A stretch of DNA of 37,368 nt from Ignavibacteria bacterium UBA4661 (lineage in GTDB: Bacteria > Bacteroidota > Ignavibacteria > Kapaibacteriales > UBA4661). The translations under genes were made by a program, and so were the position numbers. This document shows positions 1 through 8,733 of this stretch, piece after piece. Where the stretch lies: the NCBI GenBank assembly GCA_002405405.1, contig DHLT01000301.1:1-37368 (forward strand), given 5' to 3'. Numbering within the stretch: position 1 is the first letter of the stretch; every line of letters begins with the position of its first letter. The notes beneath the pieces were generated by a model. The model had not been told where the DNA came from and did no database searches. It saw nothing but the letters and a program-made list of their open reading frames with translations.

Positions 1-181
1 GAAATTGGGGCTGGAATCTCATGATTAATGTCCAATTATTTTAATCTTCTTCCGACACAAAGGATTATTGCTCAAACTAAGCACATAGTATGAATTGTGG
101 ATTCTGTGTAATTTGCCGACCAATTCTCATCGATAGTCATCGATCATATTCGTTTCACTTGTTTCTTTGTTCCTGAATTGT

Positions 182-895
182 ATGGGTCGGATTTTTGAAA
201 AACGAAAGCATAAGATGTTTGCCCGCTTCGATAAAATGTCGAAAGCATTTACGAAAATCGGAAAAGAGATTGCCATTGCCGTAAAAATAGGTGGTGGTGA
301 TTCTAACAATAATCCTCGTCTGCGTGCTGTTTTGCAAAAAGCAAAAGCCGTGAATATGCCTAAAGATCGTGTCGAGGGTGCAATCAAACGTGCTCTTTCG
401 AAAGATGCAGAAAATCTTGCTGAAGTTGTATATGAGGGATATGGTTCTCATGCCGTAGCGATTGTCATTGAAGCTGCAACCGATAACCCTACACGCACAG
501 TTGCTAATGTACGAAGCTACTTCAACAAATATGGTGGTTCGCTGGCAACCTCCGGCGCATTAGAATTCATGTTTCAACGGCGTGGTGTGTTTACTATTCC
601 TATTGAAGGTATGTCGATGGATGACCTCGAAATGACACTTATTGATTGTGGTGCCGATGACATCGAAGTCGACGAAGAAGACAAAATTGTTACCGCATAC
701 ACATCGTTTGAAAGTTTCGGGCAAATGCAAAAGAAATTAGAAGAAGCAAAAATTGTTTTTACCAATGCAGAATTGCAACGCCTTCCTCTGAATACGGTGA
801 CATTAACCGATGAACAAATGGATGAAGTGGCAACACTGATTGATCGACTCGAGGAAGACGATGATGTACAAGCGGTGTATCATAACATTGCATAA
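182..895 (+). CDS. YebC/PmpR/TACO1 family protein
   Basis: Cytosolic protein of the YebC/TACO1 family, annotated as a transcriptional regulator; family members have also been linked to translation of difficult nascent-chain sequences. The translation has the family core throughout: an N-terminal basic helix (FTKIGKEI), RLRAVLQKAKAVNMPKD, the YEGYGSHAVAIVIEAATDN segment and an acidic C-terminus. The frame is open from a TTG at 167, but the ATG at 182 gives the N-terminus MGRIFEKRK, which is the form I recall for the YeeN-like branch, rather than the MAGHSKW start of typical YebC. Length from this start is 237 aa, normal for the family. It is followed after 56 bp by the type 2 IPP isomerase gene, with no obvious functional link. 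Family assignment is firm; which branch, and its role, are inferred. Confidence 0.93.
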   Translation: MGRIFEKRKHKMFARFDKMSKAFTKIGKEIAIAVKIGGGDSNNNPRLRAVLQKAKAVNMPKDRVEGAIKRALSKDAENLAEVVYEGYGSHAVAIVIEAATDNPTRTVANVRSYFNKYGGSLATSGALEFMFQRRGVFTIPIEGMSMDDLEMTLIDCGADDIEVDEEDKIVTAYTSFESFGQMQKKLEEAKIVFTNAELQRLPLNTVTLTDEQMDEVATLIDRLEEDDDVQAVYHNIA

Positions 896-951
896 TCTTT
901 TCGATGACAGAATCTTCTCTCGGCTCTTCTTTTTGTTTTTGTTCGCAGGTC

Positions 952-2037
952 ATGGATACACAACACGCATCAGCACCGCTCTCGACACCATCGCGCAAGC
1001 GCGATCATGTGGAATTATGTGTGCATGATGATGTGCAATTCACAACAAAGACTGCGGGCTTTGAGCGGGTTGAACTTCTGCACAATGCACTCCCCGAACT
1101 CGATTATAACGATATTGATACAACTACTCTTCTCTTCGGCAAACCGCTTGCCATGCCCTTGATGATTTCAAGCATGACAGGCGGTTATGCAGAAGCAGAA
1201 TCTATCAACCGTTCGCTTGCGATTGCTTGTGCCGAGTACGGTATTGCGCTTGGTGTCGGCTCACAACGTCAAGCTCTCGAAGACAGTACCCATCATGCTT
1301 CGTTTCGTGTGGCACGAGAATACCACCCTCATGGTTTCATTACTGCCAATATCGGCGCACCGGAAATTGCCCAACGCTCTGCACGCGAATCACTCCATCG
1401 CATCATCGATCTTATTGAAGCCGATGCACTGACAATTCACCTCAATCCTCTTCAAGAACTTTTACAAGTGGGAGGCAATACTTCATTCAGTGGCGTTCTA
1501 ACAGGCATTGAAGAATGTGTTCAGTATTTGCAGATTCCCATCATTGTCAAAGAAGTGGGTGCAGGTATTTCCCGAACCGTCGCAGAAAAACTTCTCGATA
1601 TTGGTGTACAAGCTATTGATGTTGCCGGAGCAGGTGGAACAAGTTGGGCAGGCGTTGAACTTCGTCGTTCCGCCATGCTGCACGAAGAGAAAGCACACTT
1701 ACATGCCCTTTGGAATTGGGGAATTCCAACTATTGAATGCTTACAAGCACTTGCCCCCCTCAAACCCTCTCCTCTCGATGATGATGAAGGCAATATGCGT
1801 TTTACGCTGATTGCATCCGGCGGCATTACTTCCGGTTTTGATATGGCAAAATCACTCGCACTTGGTGCAGATCTCACCGCTTCTGCACGTCCATTTATGA
1901 AGCAGTTGGTCGATCATGGTCAGGACGGATTGCACACCATGCTCCGTCAGTGGCGCGAACAACTTACCGCGTGCATGTTTCTTACAGGATCGGGGAACAT
2001 TTCAACAATGCAAAACGTTTCGTATATTCTGCACTGA
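952..2037 (+). CDS. fni: Type 2 isopentenyl-diphosphate delta-isomerase
   Basis: FMN-dependent enzyme interconverting isopentenyl and dimethylallyl diphosphate, the entry to isoprenoid chain building. Family motifs appear in order: RKRDHVEL near the N-terminus, MISSMTGG, GVGSQRQ, TANIGAP, HLNPLQE, IIVKEVGAGIS, DVAGAGGTSW and IASGGI, which together form the TIM-barrel FMN and substrate site. The reading frame is open from 904, but conserved sequence begins only after residue 16 of that version. The ATG at 952, preceded by GCAGGT, gives a 361-aa protein of normal length. The prenyl synthase gene lies 189 bp downstream on the same strand, so the two probably act in one pathway. The type 2 enzyme is unrelated to the Nudix type 1 isomerase. 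Confidence 0.95.
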   Translation: MDTQHASAPLSTPSRKRDHVELCVHDDVQFTTKTAGFERVELLHNALPELDYNDIDTTTLLFGKPLAMPLMISSMTGGYAEAESINRSLAIACAEYGIALGVGSQRQALEDSTHHASFRVAREYHPHGFITANIGAPEIAQRSARESLHRIIDLIEADALTIHLNPLQELLQVGGNTSFSGVLTGIEECVQYLQIPIIVKEVGAGISRTVAEKLLDIGVQAIDVAGAGGTSWAGVELRRSAMLHEEKAHLHALWNWGIPTIECLQALAPLKPSPLDDDEGNMRFTLIASGGITSGFDMAKSLALGADLTASARPFMKQLVDHGQDGLHTMLRQWREQLTACMFLTGSGNISTMQNVSYILH

Positions 2038-2226
2038 CATGCGTATATGCAACGTTCTATCGTAGAATCTCATTGCGAAACCATGCTCAACAGCCATAAC
2101 GCAATGCACTATCATCAACTATGACGGTCCACTCTCCGGGCGTCCATTTATGGATATGCTGTTCGCAGGACAAATACACAAGATGTAATGCTATGATTGG
2201 GGAGTCTCTCTTTTTCAGGAAGTACT

Positions 2227-3210
2227 ATGGAATTTATTGAATACTACAATCGATTACGGCAGATCGTCGAAGATGAGCTTGCAACTCTTGTTACGCAAGA
2301 ACGTCCTCGTACACTGTATGAACCGATTCGATATATTCTTTCCGGCGGCGGAAAACGTGTCCGCCCTATTCTCTCGATGATGGCATGTGAAGCTGTCGGC
2401 GGCAATCCACTTCATGCGCTTCATGCAGGGATTGCGGTTGAGGTCTTGCATAATTTCACATTAGTCCATGACGATATTATGGACACTGCCCACATGCGCA
2501 GAAATCGCCCTACAGTCCATAAAAAATGGAATGAAAATGCGGCAATTTTAGCAGGCGACTGCATGATGCCGATTGCTTATCAAATTCTGCTCAAAACACC
2601 TTCACTTAGTCATTTGCCGGAACTCATTACGGCATTCAATACGGGCGTTATCGATGTGTGTGAAGGTCAGGCATATGATTTGGAATTCGAGCAAGAGCGC
2701 GATGTCATGTTGAATGATTACCTCTTAATGATCGAAAAGAAAACAGCAAAAATGCTCGAGCTCGCCGTAGTTGCAGGAGCACTCATTGGCAATGCGCAGC
2801 AAGAGCATATTGATGCGCTTCGACGTTATGCTTTAGCCGTGGGAACAGGATTTCAAATTCAAGACGATTTACTCGATGCCACTGCCAACGAAGCAGAATT
2901 CGGTAAACGTATCGGTGGTGATATCATTGAAGGGAAGAAAACATTTTTGATTCTCCATGCAACTCAAAAAGCTACTAAACCTGACGATAAAGCTTTGTTA
3001 CAAAAGTTTTATGATGAGCAAGGTTTGCTCCCCGACGATGTTCCTTTGATGATTGATCTTTTTCATCGGCTCGATATTATCAACACCACACAATGTGAAG
3101 TTGAACGCTCTATGCACCATGCTCACGAAGCTTTGCAGGCACTCCCTGATAATGCAGGACGCAAAATGCTGGCACACTTTGCGGAAATGCTTGTACAACG
3201 CACATCATAA
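2227..3210 (+). CDS. Polyprenyl diphosphate synthase, probably short chain (FPP/GGPP)
   Basis: Trans-isoprenyl diphosphate synthase that condenses IPP onto allylic diphosphates. Both aspartate-rich Mg-binding motifs are intact: DDIMD at residues 82-86 and DDLLD at 213-217. The IPP-binding GGGKRVRP lies at 40-47. The fifth residue before the first Asp motif is Phe77. By the known chain-length rule an aromatic there blocks long products, so C15 or C20 is more likely than a quinone side chain. The start is set by AGGA about six bases before the ATG at 2227; an upstream in-frame start at 2197 adds only unconserved residues. Length is 327 aa, usual for the family. It is transcribed in the same direction as the isomerase and ends just before a strong bidirectional hairpin. 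Confidence 0.93.
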   Translation: MEFIEYYNRLRQIVEDELATLVTQERPRTLYEPIRYILSGGGKRVRPILSMMACEAVGGNPLHALHAGIAVEVLHNFTLVHDDIMDTAHMRRNRPTVHKKWNENAAILAGDCMMPIAYQILLKTPSLSHLPELITAFNTGVIDVCEGQAYDLEFEQERDVMLNDYLLMIEKKTAKMLELAVVAGALIGNAQQEHIDALRRYALAVGTGFQIQDDLLDATANEAEFGKRIGGDIIEGKKTFLILHATQKATKPDDKALLQKFYDEQGLLPDDVPLMIDLFHRLDIINTTQCEVERSMHHAHEALQALPDNAGRKMLAHFAEMLVQRTS

Positions 3211-3255
3211 GAATACTGTAGTGTACATTTGGCGACAATTTCATTAAAAAGCAAA

Positions 3256-3285
3256 AAGGGCAGGAGAATCGATACTCCTGCCCTT
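3256..3285. terminator. Bidirectional intrinsic terminator
   Basis: A perfect 11-bp stem (AAGGGCAGGAG pairing with CTCCTGCCCTT) closes an 8-base loop. It is A-rich on the left and T-rich on the right, so it can stop transcription from both sides. It sits between the convergent prenyl synthase (plus) and copper monooxygenase-like (minus) genes. Confidence 0.88.
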
Positions 3286-3319
3286 CTTATTTGCGAGCAT
3301 TTTTGGTACGTATGCCAGG

Positions 3320-4708
3320 TCAGTAATACCACCCAAACACGATATTCATTTCATCTTCAGCGCGCAGTCCGAACCGTACTACTTGGTTGGTGTTATTCAA
3401 GTATGTCACCACCGATTTCAAACCTTCACCACGCCGTAAGATGAGTGGCTCTTTGAACCACACAATCGGTGGATTGAGGTAATTGGTCGAAGAGTATACA
3501 ATCTCACCATCACGTGTACCACCGACAATTTGAATAACAAAGCGTTTTTGTAATTGATGCGCATGCGAAGTCAGCCCCACAACACGCACAATTGTATCAT
3601 TGTCGTAGTTGCCACGTGTACCGACACGATACGATGTTTCAATGGTTGTTTCTTTTTGCGCAGGAAGAGAGAAAGAAATGTTATTTAACTGCAAAGGCTT
3701 GAGGACATTCTTAACTTTGTCAGGTGTTGTCGTATGGAGATTAAATACAACTTCGCCGGCAATAGAGTCTTTCAAACCATTGGAATAGTGTGAATTAAAA
3801 TCCAATAACCAATCTTTCGGAATACGCATTGCCATACCTTCAGGGAAGGAAATATCAGCATATTTGGTTTGCGCACCCATAACAAACTCACGGTCTTGCA
3901 TTTCAAGCAAACGAGCGATGTTGACTTGATAATTTTCGTTATACAAATCACGTACAACACCCGGTTGAATCAACGAACGTACTATAGATGTTCGTGGATA
4001 ACCATACAAAATAAAGTGATGACTTCGATCGCGCTGTGCCATCTCGAAACGTGTCATGTACAAATCTTCTGTGTGAGTATTTGCTTGAGCAATAAATATC
4101 TCACGATCTTTCTGTGCAGGTACACTAAAACGATTGACGCGGAACTGCAATCCCGAAGCAGGTTGTGGCAGAGTAATCAATTCATTCTGACTGCGTGTAT
4201 CATCGAGCAATGTTGGATCGGCAACAGCACCATCCAGAGGCGCACCGGCAACAATCCACTGTCGAATAAACTCTAACTGCCCGCGTGTCAACGTTCGTGA
4301 CCCCAAGGGCATCAAATCACCATAGCCGTCGGATTTATGTAAATTTAAACTATCAAGTTTGATGTAGAGAAAACTCTTGTTCAAATCACTTGGTTTCACA
4401 CGTAAAAGCTTGTCTTTAAGTGCATTAGCGTTCGATGGATTTGCATTTACAAGATTGCGATAAGCAACTGCAGGCGACAAATCCAGACCACCTCCACTAT
4501 TCGCTGTCGCATGGCAACCACTTGTTGCACAGTTAGGTGTTAAGATTCTCTCTTGCAACAGAGCAAAGGAAGAATTTCCTGTTGGAACGAGTGGCGTTGT
4601 ACCCGGCATTTCATCGGCAATTTTGAAATTATTGCACGACATCAATGCGACCGTACCACTCAGCGTACACAACAAAAAAACCGAACGAAAAAAGGGGCGC
4701 ATAGACAT
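3320..4708 (-). CDS. Lipoprotein fusing a cytochrome-c-like domain to a PHM-like copper monooxygenase domain
   Basis: A 462-aa exported lipoprotein. Residues 1-24 are a signal peptide ending in a lipobox (ALMSC, Cys25). Residues about 48-160 look like a cytochrome-c domain: Cys60, Cys65 and His66 form a CX4CH heme motif, and Met133 in LMPLG, followed by QLEFIRQWIVAGAP, resembles the distal ligand segment. Residues about 185-462 match the copper type II ascorbate-dependent monooxygenase fold of peptidylglycine alpha-hydroxylating monooxygenase. His230-His231 and His307 would bind one copper (CuH); His382, His384 and Met454 (in EDEMNIVFGWYY) would bind the other (CuM). All six copper ligands are therefore present by motif reading. 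The substrate is unknown; oxidation of a small molecule or peptide outside the cytoplasm, fed by heme electrons, is inference. A second ATG six bases downstream is an equal start candidate. Confidence 0.8.
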   Translation of the reverse strand: MSMRPFFRSVFLLCTLSGTVALMSCNNFKIADEMPGTTPLVPTGNSSFALLQERILTPNCATSGCHATANSGGGLDLSPAVAYRNLVNANPSNANALKDKLLRVKPSDLNKSFLYIKLDSLNLHKSDGYGDLMPLGSRTLTRGQLEFIRQWIVAGAPLDGAVADPTLLDDTRSQNELITLPQPASGLQFRVNRFSVPAQKDREIFIAQANTHTEDLYMTRFEMAQRDRSHHFILYGYPRTSIVRSLIQPGVVRDLYNENYQVNIARLLEMQDREFVMGAQTKYADISFPEGMAMRIPKDWLLDFNSHYSNGLKDSIAGEVVFNLHTTTPDKVKNVLKPLQLNNISFSLPAQKETTIETSYRVGTRGNYDNDTIVRVVGLTSHAHQLQKRFVIQIVGGTRDGEIVYSSTNYLNPPIVWFKEPLILRRGEGLKSVVTYLNNTNQVVRFGLRAEDEMNIVFGWYY

Positions 4709-4825
4709 ACTTGCAGAAGAAAGTAAAAATAGGAGCTTTCAATTCAAGGCAATTTAACGAATTAGATCTGTACTCACGTAGGACGTATAAACACACATAA
4801 GGTTTAAAAAGTTTTTATGCCCCAC

Positions 4826-5521
4826 CTACTCATACGCTAATCGTTCAATGGCATCCGATTCGATAATGTCATGCCCTTGCTTGTCTGACAATGCATAGCG
4901 CATCATTCCCATAGCAATGGTTCGAGCATGGATAACACGATACTTGCGCATGGGTCCAATCAACAATGGAGCAAGCATCTTTGTAAAAACAATACCCAAA
5001 TATTCACCGGGACGCGATTCTGTACGATTACCATCGATAAAGGACGGACGAAACGCACACGAATTGGCAATACCGCTTGCCTGCACATCGCGTTCCATTT
5101 CACCTTTGGTACGACTGTAGAACACTGATGATTGTACATGTGCTCCAAGTGCTGACACAACAAGAAACCTCTCACCGCCATTCTGCGCCGATAAGCGAGC
5201 TGCATTGACCACATAGTCATAATCCACTTTACGAAATGCCTCTTGCGAACCGGCAGTGCGAATTGTCGTACCTAAGGTGCAATACACATCATGCGCACGA
5301 AAGACGGAGAGATTATCCCCCATAGCATCTAACGAACCGATACTATGCTGAATAATTTTTCTGCTCGGAATATCATCAGGTATTTTGATGGATTTGCGCA
5401 CGAGCAAGTGAACAGACTCATAACTTGATTCTTCTGCAAGCAAGCGCAGGCAATGCCCACCGACCAATCCTGATGCCCCAATGAGCAAGGCAGTACGTGT
5501 TACTTTATGTGATTGTGCCAT
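4826..5521 (-). CDS. NAD(P)-binding Rossmann protein, TIP30/HTATIP2-like
   Basis: Probable cytosolic NAD(P)-dependent oxidoreductase of the atypical short-chain dehydrogenase group that includes HTATIP2/TIP30 and bacterial YwnB-like proteins. The N-terminus has the dinucleotide-binding motif GASGLVGGH after a basic stretch. The middle has the family-typical DVYCTLGTTIRTAGS and FRKVDYDY, followed by FLVVSALGA, then YSRTKGEME, which carries the Tyr-x3-Lys pair, and later the FRPSFIDG segment. Length is 231 aa, typical for the group. It lies downstream of the relA/spoT-like gene on the same strand with a 99-bp gap and upstream of the copper monooxygenase-like gene by 117 bp. The substrate cannot be read from the sequence. 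Confidence 0.8.
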   Translation of the reverse strand: MAQSHKVTRTALLIGASGLVGGHCLRLLAEESSYESVHLLVRKSIKIPDDIPSRKIIQHSIGSLDAMGDNLSVFRAHDVYCTLGTTIRTAGSQEAFRKVDYDYVVNAARLSAQNGGERFLVVSALGAHVQSSVFYSRTKGEMERDVQASGIANSCAFRPSFIDGNRTESRPGEYLGIVFTKMLAPLLIGPMRKYRVIHARTIAMGMMRYALSDKQGHDIIESDAIERLAYE

Positions 5522-5620
5522 AGGAACTTAAGGTTGATAACAATAGCGATGAACACAATGAATAAACATGAAAACAATGGTACAATCAGGCATAGTATCC
5601 AAAGAATACATGATCTTATG

Positions 5621-7987
5621 TTATTCCTCGAAACGTTCGACAGTCTTGATACCTTGTATTTTTTTCAATTTGCTGAAGAGCTTATCCAAATGCTCTTTGT
5701 CCTTGACATACACCGTTACCACACCCTCGAAATGATTATCATACGAATCAATATTCACGCTACGGATATTTGTATTGTTGAGTGAGGAAATCATCGTAGT
5801 GATATCGCTGACTAACCCCGTGCGATCATCACCCGACAAACGAATCCCTGCCATAAACTGCTCTTTGAAATCCCCTGCCCACGCAACTTCCATCAGGCGT
5901 GGATGTGCATTTTCTAAAAAACCTTTAACATTCTTGCATTGCTTACGGTGAATTTTAATACCATTACCAATCGTAACAATACCGACTATGTCATCGCCGG
6001 GTACAGGGTTACAACATCGTGCGTAAGAATACATCACCGGTGTTTTACCACCTTCTTCGACGATACGAATACTGTTTTGCTGTTCGGTACGTGCGCGGTT
6101 GACAAATTTCTCGAAATGCTTTGATTCTATTTTATCAGGTTCGGGTTCGGGAGCAGGTGGTTCCTTAGGTTTGAGATATTTATCGATTGCCGCCTTACCT
6201 GCGACATCGACATCGAGCAAACCTGTTGCAAGGGCAAAAAGAAAATCTCCCTTGTGTTGAAATCGCAAACTATGTGCAAAACGGTCAAGTTCGTCTTCAT
6301 TGATGTGTAAATCAATGCGCTTGACTTTACGATCCCAAATTTCTCGCCCTTCTAATACCTTCGCACGGCGATCTTCATTCAAAAACTTTCGAATTGCCGA
6401 CTTGGCTTTGTGTGTTACGACAAAACGCTCCCAATCTTTACTTGGCGATTGATTTTTCGAGGTTAAAATTTCCACCTGATCGCCGCTCTGCAAGACATAG
6501 TTGAGCGGAACGATTTTCCCATTGACTTTTGCACCGATGGTGTGATACCCAACTCGACTGTGTATGTCAAAAGCAAAATCAATCGGTGTCGCATCTTTTG
6601 GAAGAATACGCAAATCACCCTTAGGCGTAAAGACATAAATCTCTTCCTGAAAAAGATTCAACTTGAAACTCTCGATAAGCTGCTCCGGTGCTTCATCGCC
6701 GGCACTATCGAAAATATCGCGCACCCAATTTGCCCATTCTTCGAGCTCTCGATCCTCAACATAGGTATTGGTTACATGCTCCTTATACCGAAAGTGTGCA
6801 GCAAGACCCAACTCGGAAATCTCGTGCATTTTGCGAGTACGAATTTGCACCTCAACTTTCTTACCATCAGGACCAATGACCGTAGTATGAAGCGATTGAT
6901 AACCATTTTTTTTCGGCACAGAAATATAGTTTTTGAATCGCTCGGGCACCGGTGTATAGATATCCGAAATAATACCATACGCCACAAAGCAATCATTGAC
7001 ATTCTCCGTATCAAGGATAATTCGCACGGCAAAAAGATCGTACACATCATCGAGCGATTTACCACGCGACACCATCTTATTGTAAATCGAATACATGTGC
7101 TTGGCACGACTTGAAATCTCAAATCGAAATCCTTCTTTCACCAAACGCTCCTGTATCGGCTTAGCAAAATCTTCTACATAAGTGTTGCGTTCATCACGCT
7201 TGAGATTTAGTGCTTTTTTAATTTCATCGAATGCTTCACGATTCAAATATTTGAATGCCAAATCTTCAAGTTCCCATTTGATATTCCCAAAACCCAAACG
7301 ATGGGCAAACGGCGAGTAAATATCAAGTGTTTCGCGAGCAATACGCTTTTGCTTTTCGGGTGTCATGTGCTGAAGTGTACGCATATTGTGCAAGCGATCA
7401 GCAAACTTGACAAGCATCACACGCACATCGCTTACCATCGAGAGCAGAAGTTTACGATAGCTCGCGGCTTGACGAATTTCGCGTGTTTCAAAAGCACCGG
7501 AAATTTTTGTGACTCCATCAACGATAGCCGCAACATCACTGCCGAAAAGATCCCCTATATCGTGCAGAGTATATTCAGTGTCTTCTGCTACATCGTGCAA
7601 AAGTGCGGCAATGACCGATGCTTCATCAAGAGGCGTTTCGCGTACCAGCAATGTTGCCACAGCAAGCGGATGCGTATAATATGGTTCGCCCGAAGCACGT
7701 AAATCCTTTCCATGCGCCCGTACGCAGAAATACACGGCACGCCGAATCCGCTCTTCGTCGAAACGCTTCAAACCCATACGGCATGCTGCAATCAGATCTG
7801 CCAATAGTGCTTCGACTTTTGGATCAACTTCATCAGTAAAGGAATCTTGTGGTATGGTATCGGATGAGATTGTACCATGATCAACAGAAGTGATACACGA
7901 CACATCTGGTTCGCCAACGGCAATCGGCGTAGGTGTTTGCTCCTGCGTTGGCATGTGTTCGTCTTTAGATATTTCTTGGAGTGCCAT
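5621..7987 (-). CDS. rel: Bifunctional (p)ppGpp synthetase/hydrolase, RelA/SpoT family
   Basis: Makes and degrades the stringent-response alarmone (p)ppGpp. Domains in order over 788 aa: an N-terminal extension of about 55 residues; the HD hydrolase domain with YYTHPLAV and HDVAED (His131-Asp132); the synthetase domain with SRAKHMYSIYNKM, YDLFAVRIILD and VEVQIRTRKMHEISE (about 290-400); the TGS domain (about 448-512); the zinc-finger/RIS segment with ARCCNPVPGDD (Cys658-Cys659) and His680/Cys684; and a C-terminal ACT domain (about 713-786). Both catalytic halves look complete, so the enzyme should be bifunctional. The frame extends upstream to 8074, but the Met at 7987 is the more credible start because nothing before it is conserved. 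The acidic, Pro/Thr-rich leader is longer than usual. It is divergent from the small gene at 8426. Confidence 0.95.
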   Translation of the reverse strand: MALQEISKDEHMPTQEQTPTPIAVGEPDVSCITSVDHGTISSDTIPQDSFTDEVDPKVEALLADLIAACRMGLKRFDEERIRRAVYFCVRAHGKDLRASGEPYYTHPLAVATLLVRETPLDEASVIAALLHDVAEDTEYTLHDIGDLFGSDVAAIVDGVTKISGAFETREIRQAASYRKLLLSMVSDVRVMLVKFADRLHNMRTLQHMTPEKQKRIARETLDIYSPFAHRLGFGNIKWELEDLAFKYLNREAFDEIKKALNLKRDERNTYVEDFAKPIQERLVKEGFRFEISSRAKHMYSIYNKMVSRGKSLDDVYDLFAVRIILDTENVNDCFVAYGIISDIYTPVPERFKNYISVPKKNGYQSLHTTVIGPDGKKVEVQIRTRKMHEISELGLAAHFRYKEHVTNTYVEDRELEEWANWVRDIFDSAGDEAPEQLIESFKLNLFQEEIYVFTPKGDLRILPKDATPIDFAFDIHSRVGYHTIGAKVNGKIVPLNYVLQSGDQVEILTSKNQSPSKDWERFVVTHKAKSAIRKFLNEDRRAKVLEGREIWDRKVKRIDLHINEDELDRFAHSLRFQHKGDFLFALATGLLDVDVAGKAAIDKYLKPKEPPAPEPEPDKIESKHFEKFVNRARTEQQNSIRIVEEGGKTPVMYSYARCCNPVPGDDIVGIVTIGNGIKIHRKQCKNVKGFLENAHPRLMEVAWAGDFKEQFMAGIRLSGDDRTGLVSDITTMISSLNNTNIRSVNIDSYDNHFEGVVTVYVKDKEHLDKLFSKLKKIQGIKTVERFEE

Positions 7988-8425
7988 GATTGTTTCTCGT
8001 CTTACTGGATATTGCGCTATATCTTTCTTAACAATCTTTGTGCCATCTGCATAGCACCATGGGAATATCACCATCGTTCAAGAATGACTACCGAACATTG
8101 TTTATCAACACACGATGTATTCTTAACGCCATGCCCTCCCCTACTTTTTCACAAATGCTTCTACGTTTCTCTGCAACTTGCATATCAACAATGCTCGATT
8201 ATGTGTTGCTCATCGTGAGTGTTCATGGCTGTTTGCACTTGTTTGTGCAGGATTTGGCTTATGTAACAAGTATGACTGAAAATGGTAATTTTTACACAAA
8301 AATTCAAGGGAAATCCTCTGTATCCGTAGTAGTACTTAAAGAGAAGTTTGGAAATTCTCAAAAAGATGCCGTATTTGGTTTCCACATGTGCGTCTTCTCT
8401 GTTTATTTGTTTTTCACGTCAATCT
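7988..8425. other. 438-bp divergent intergenic region
   Basis: No convincing gene lies here. Short frames on both strands lack family features and overlap each other. It must hold the promoters for the minus-strand rel gene and for the plus-strand cluster starting at 8426, but I could not pick out a confident promoter box, operator or RNA structure. Confidence 0.5.
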
Positions 8426-8719
8426 ATGGCACTAACAATTCGCCCGCAAAACAATGATGAAACACCACCTCAAAAAGCAGTGGTGATTCGCACGATCTTC
8501 GATGAAATCGCTGAGATGGGGGAATTACAAAACTTTATTCAAGGCTATCTCAAAGAGCGCTTTGATCAAGATGATTCTTTTCGCCGTGAAATGATTGATA
8601 CGCTTGCTGATTCTGCACCCAACCCAACAGAAATCGTTGAGCACTATGTTCTGACCCGCTTGCATGATGCCCTGCAAAACTTTATCACACAAGCACAGTC
8701 TGCTCCTCTTCCACGTTAA
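8426..8719 (+). CDS. Small protein of unknown function (97 aa)
   Basis: Not recognised. Starting at the ATG at 8426 the product is 97 aa, charged and without signal peptide or membrane segment. It is predicted largely helical: an acidic helix around FDEIAEMGELQNFIQGYLKERF is followed by a second helix near the C-terminus (VEHYVLTRLHDALQNFI). The frame is open upstream to 8348, but those extra residues have a different, hydrophobic character. It ends 14 bp before the tail-anchored coiled-coil gene, so the two are very likely co-transcribed and may function together. Coding status rests on the open frame, gene spacing and shared orientation. Confidence 0.6.
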   Translation: MALTIRPQNNDETPPQKAVVIRTIFDEIAEMGELQNFIQGYLKERFDQDDSFRREMIDTLADSAPNPTEIVEHYVLTRLHDALQNFITQAQSAPLPR

Positions 8720-8733
8720 TGTTCTGATACCGT

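Noticed and set aside
1..181. Possible promoter or small gene before yebC
   Set aside because: I found no convincing promoter box, hairpin or conserved short frame; the minus-strand frames here are shadows.
2038..2226. Possible regulatory RNA or second promoter before the prenyl synthase gene
   Set aside because: No stable palindrome or recognisable riboswitch core could be seen by eye.
6542..7114. Plus-strand 190-codon frame inside rel
   Set aside because: It lies fully inside the well-supported RelA/SpoT gene on the other strand and has no recognisable domain.
8038..8457. Open frame of 139 codons in the rel divergent region
   Set aside because: Composition is erratic and Cys-rich, there is no family match, and it overlaps the better-supported start at 8426 in another frame.
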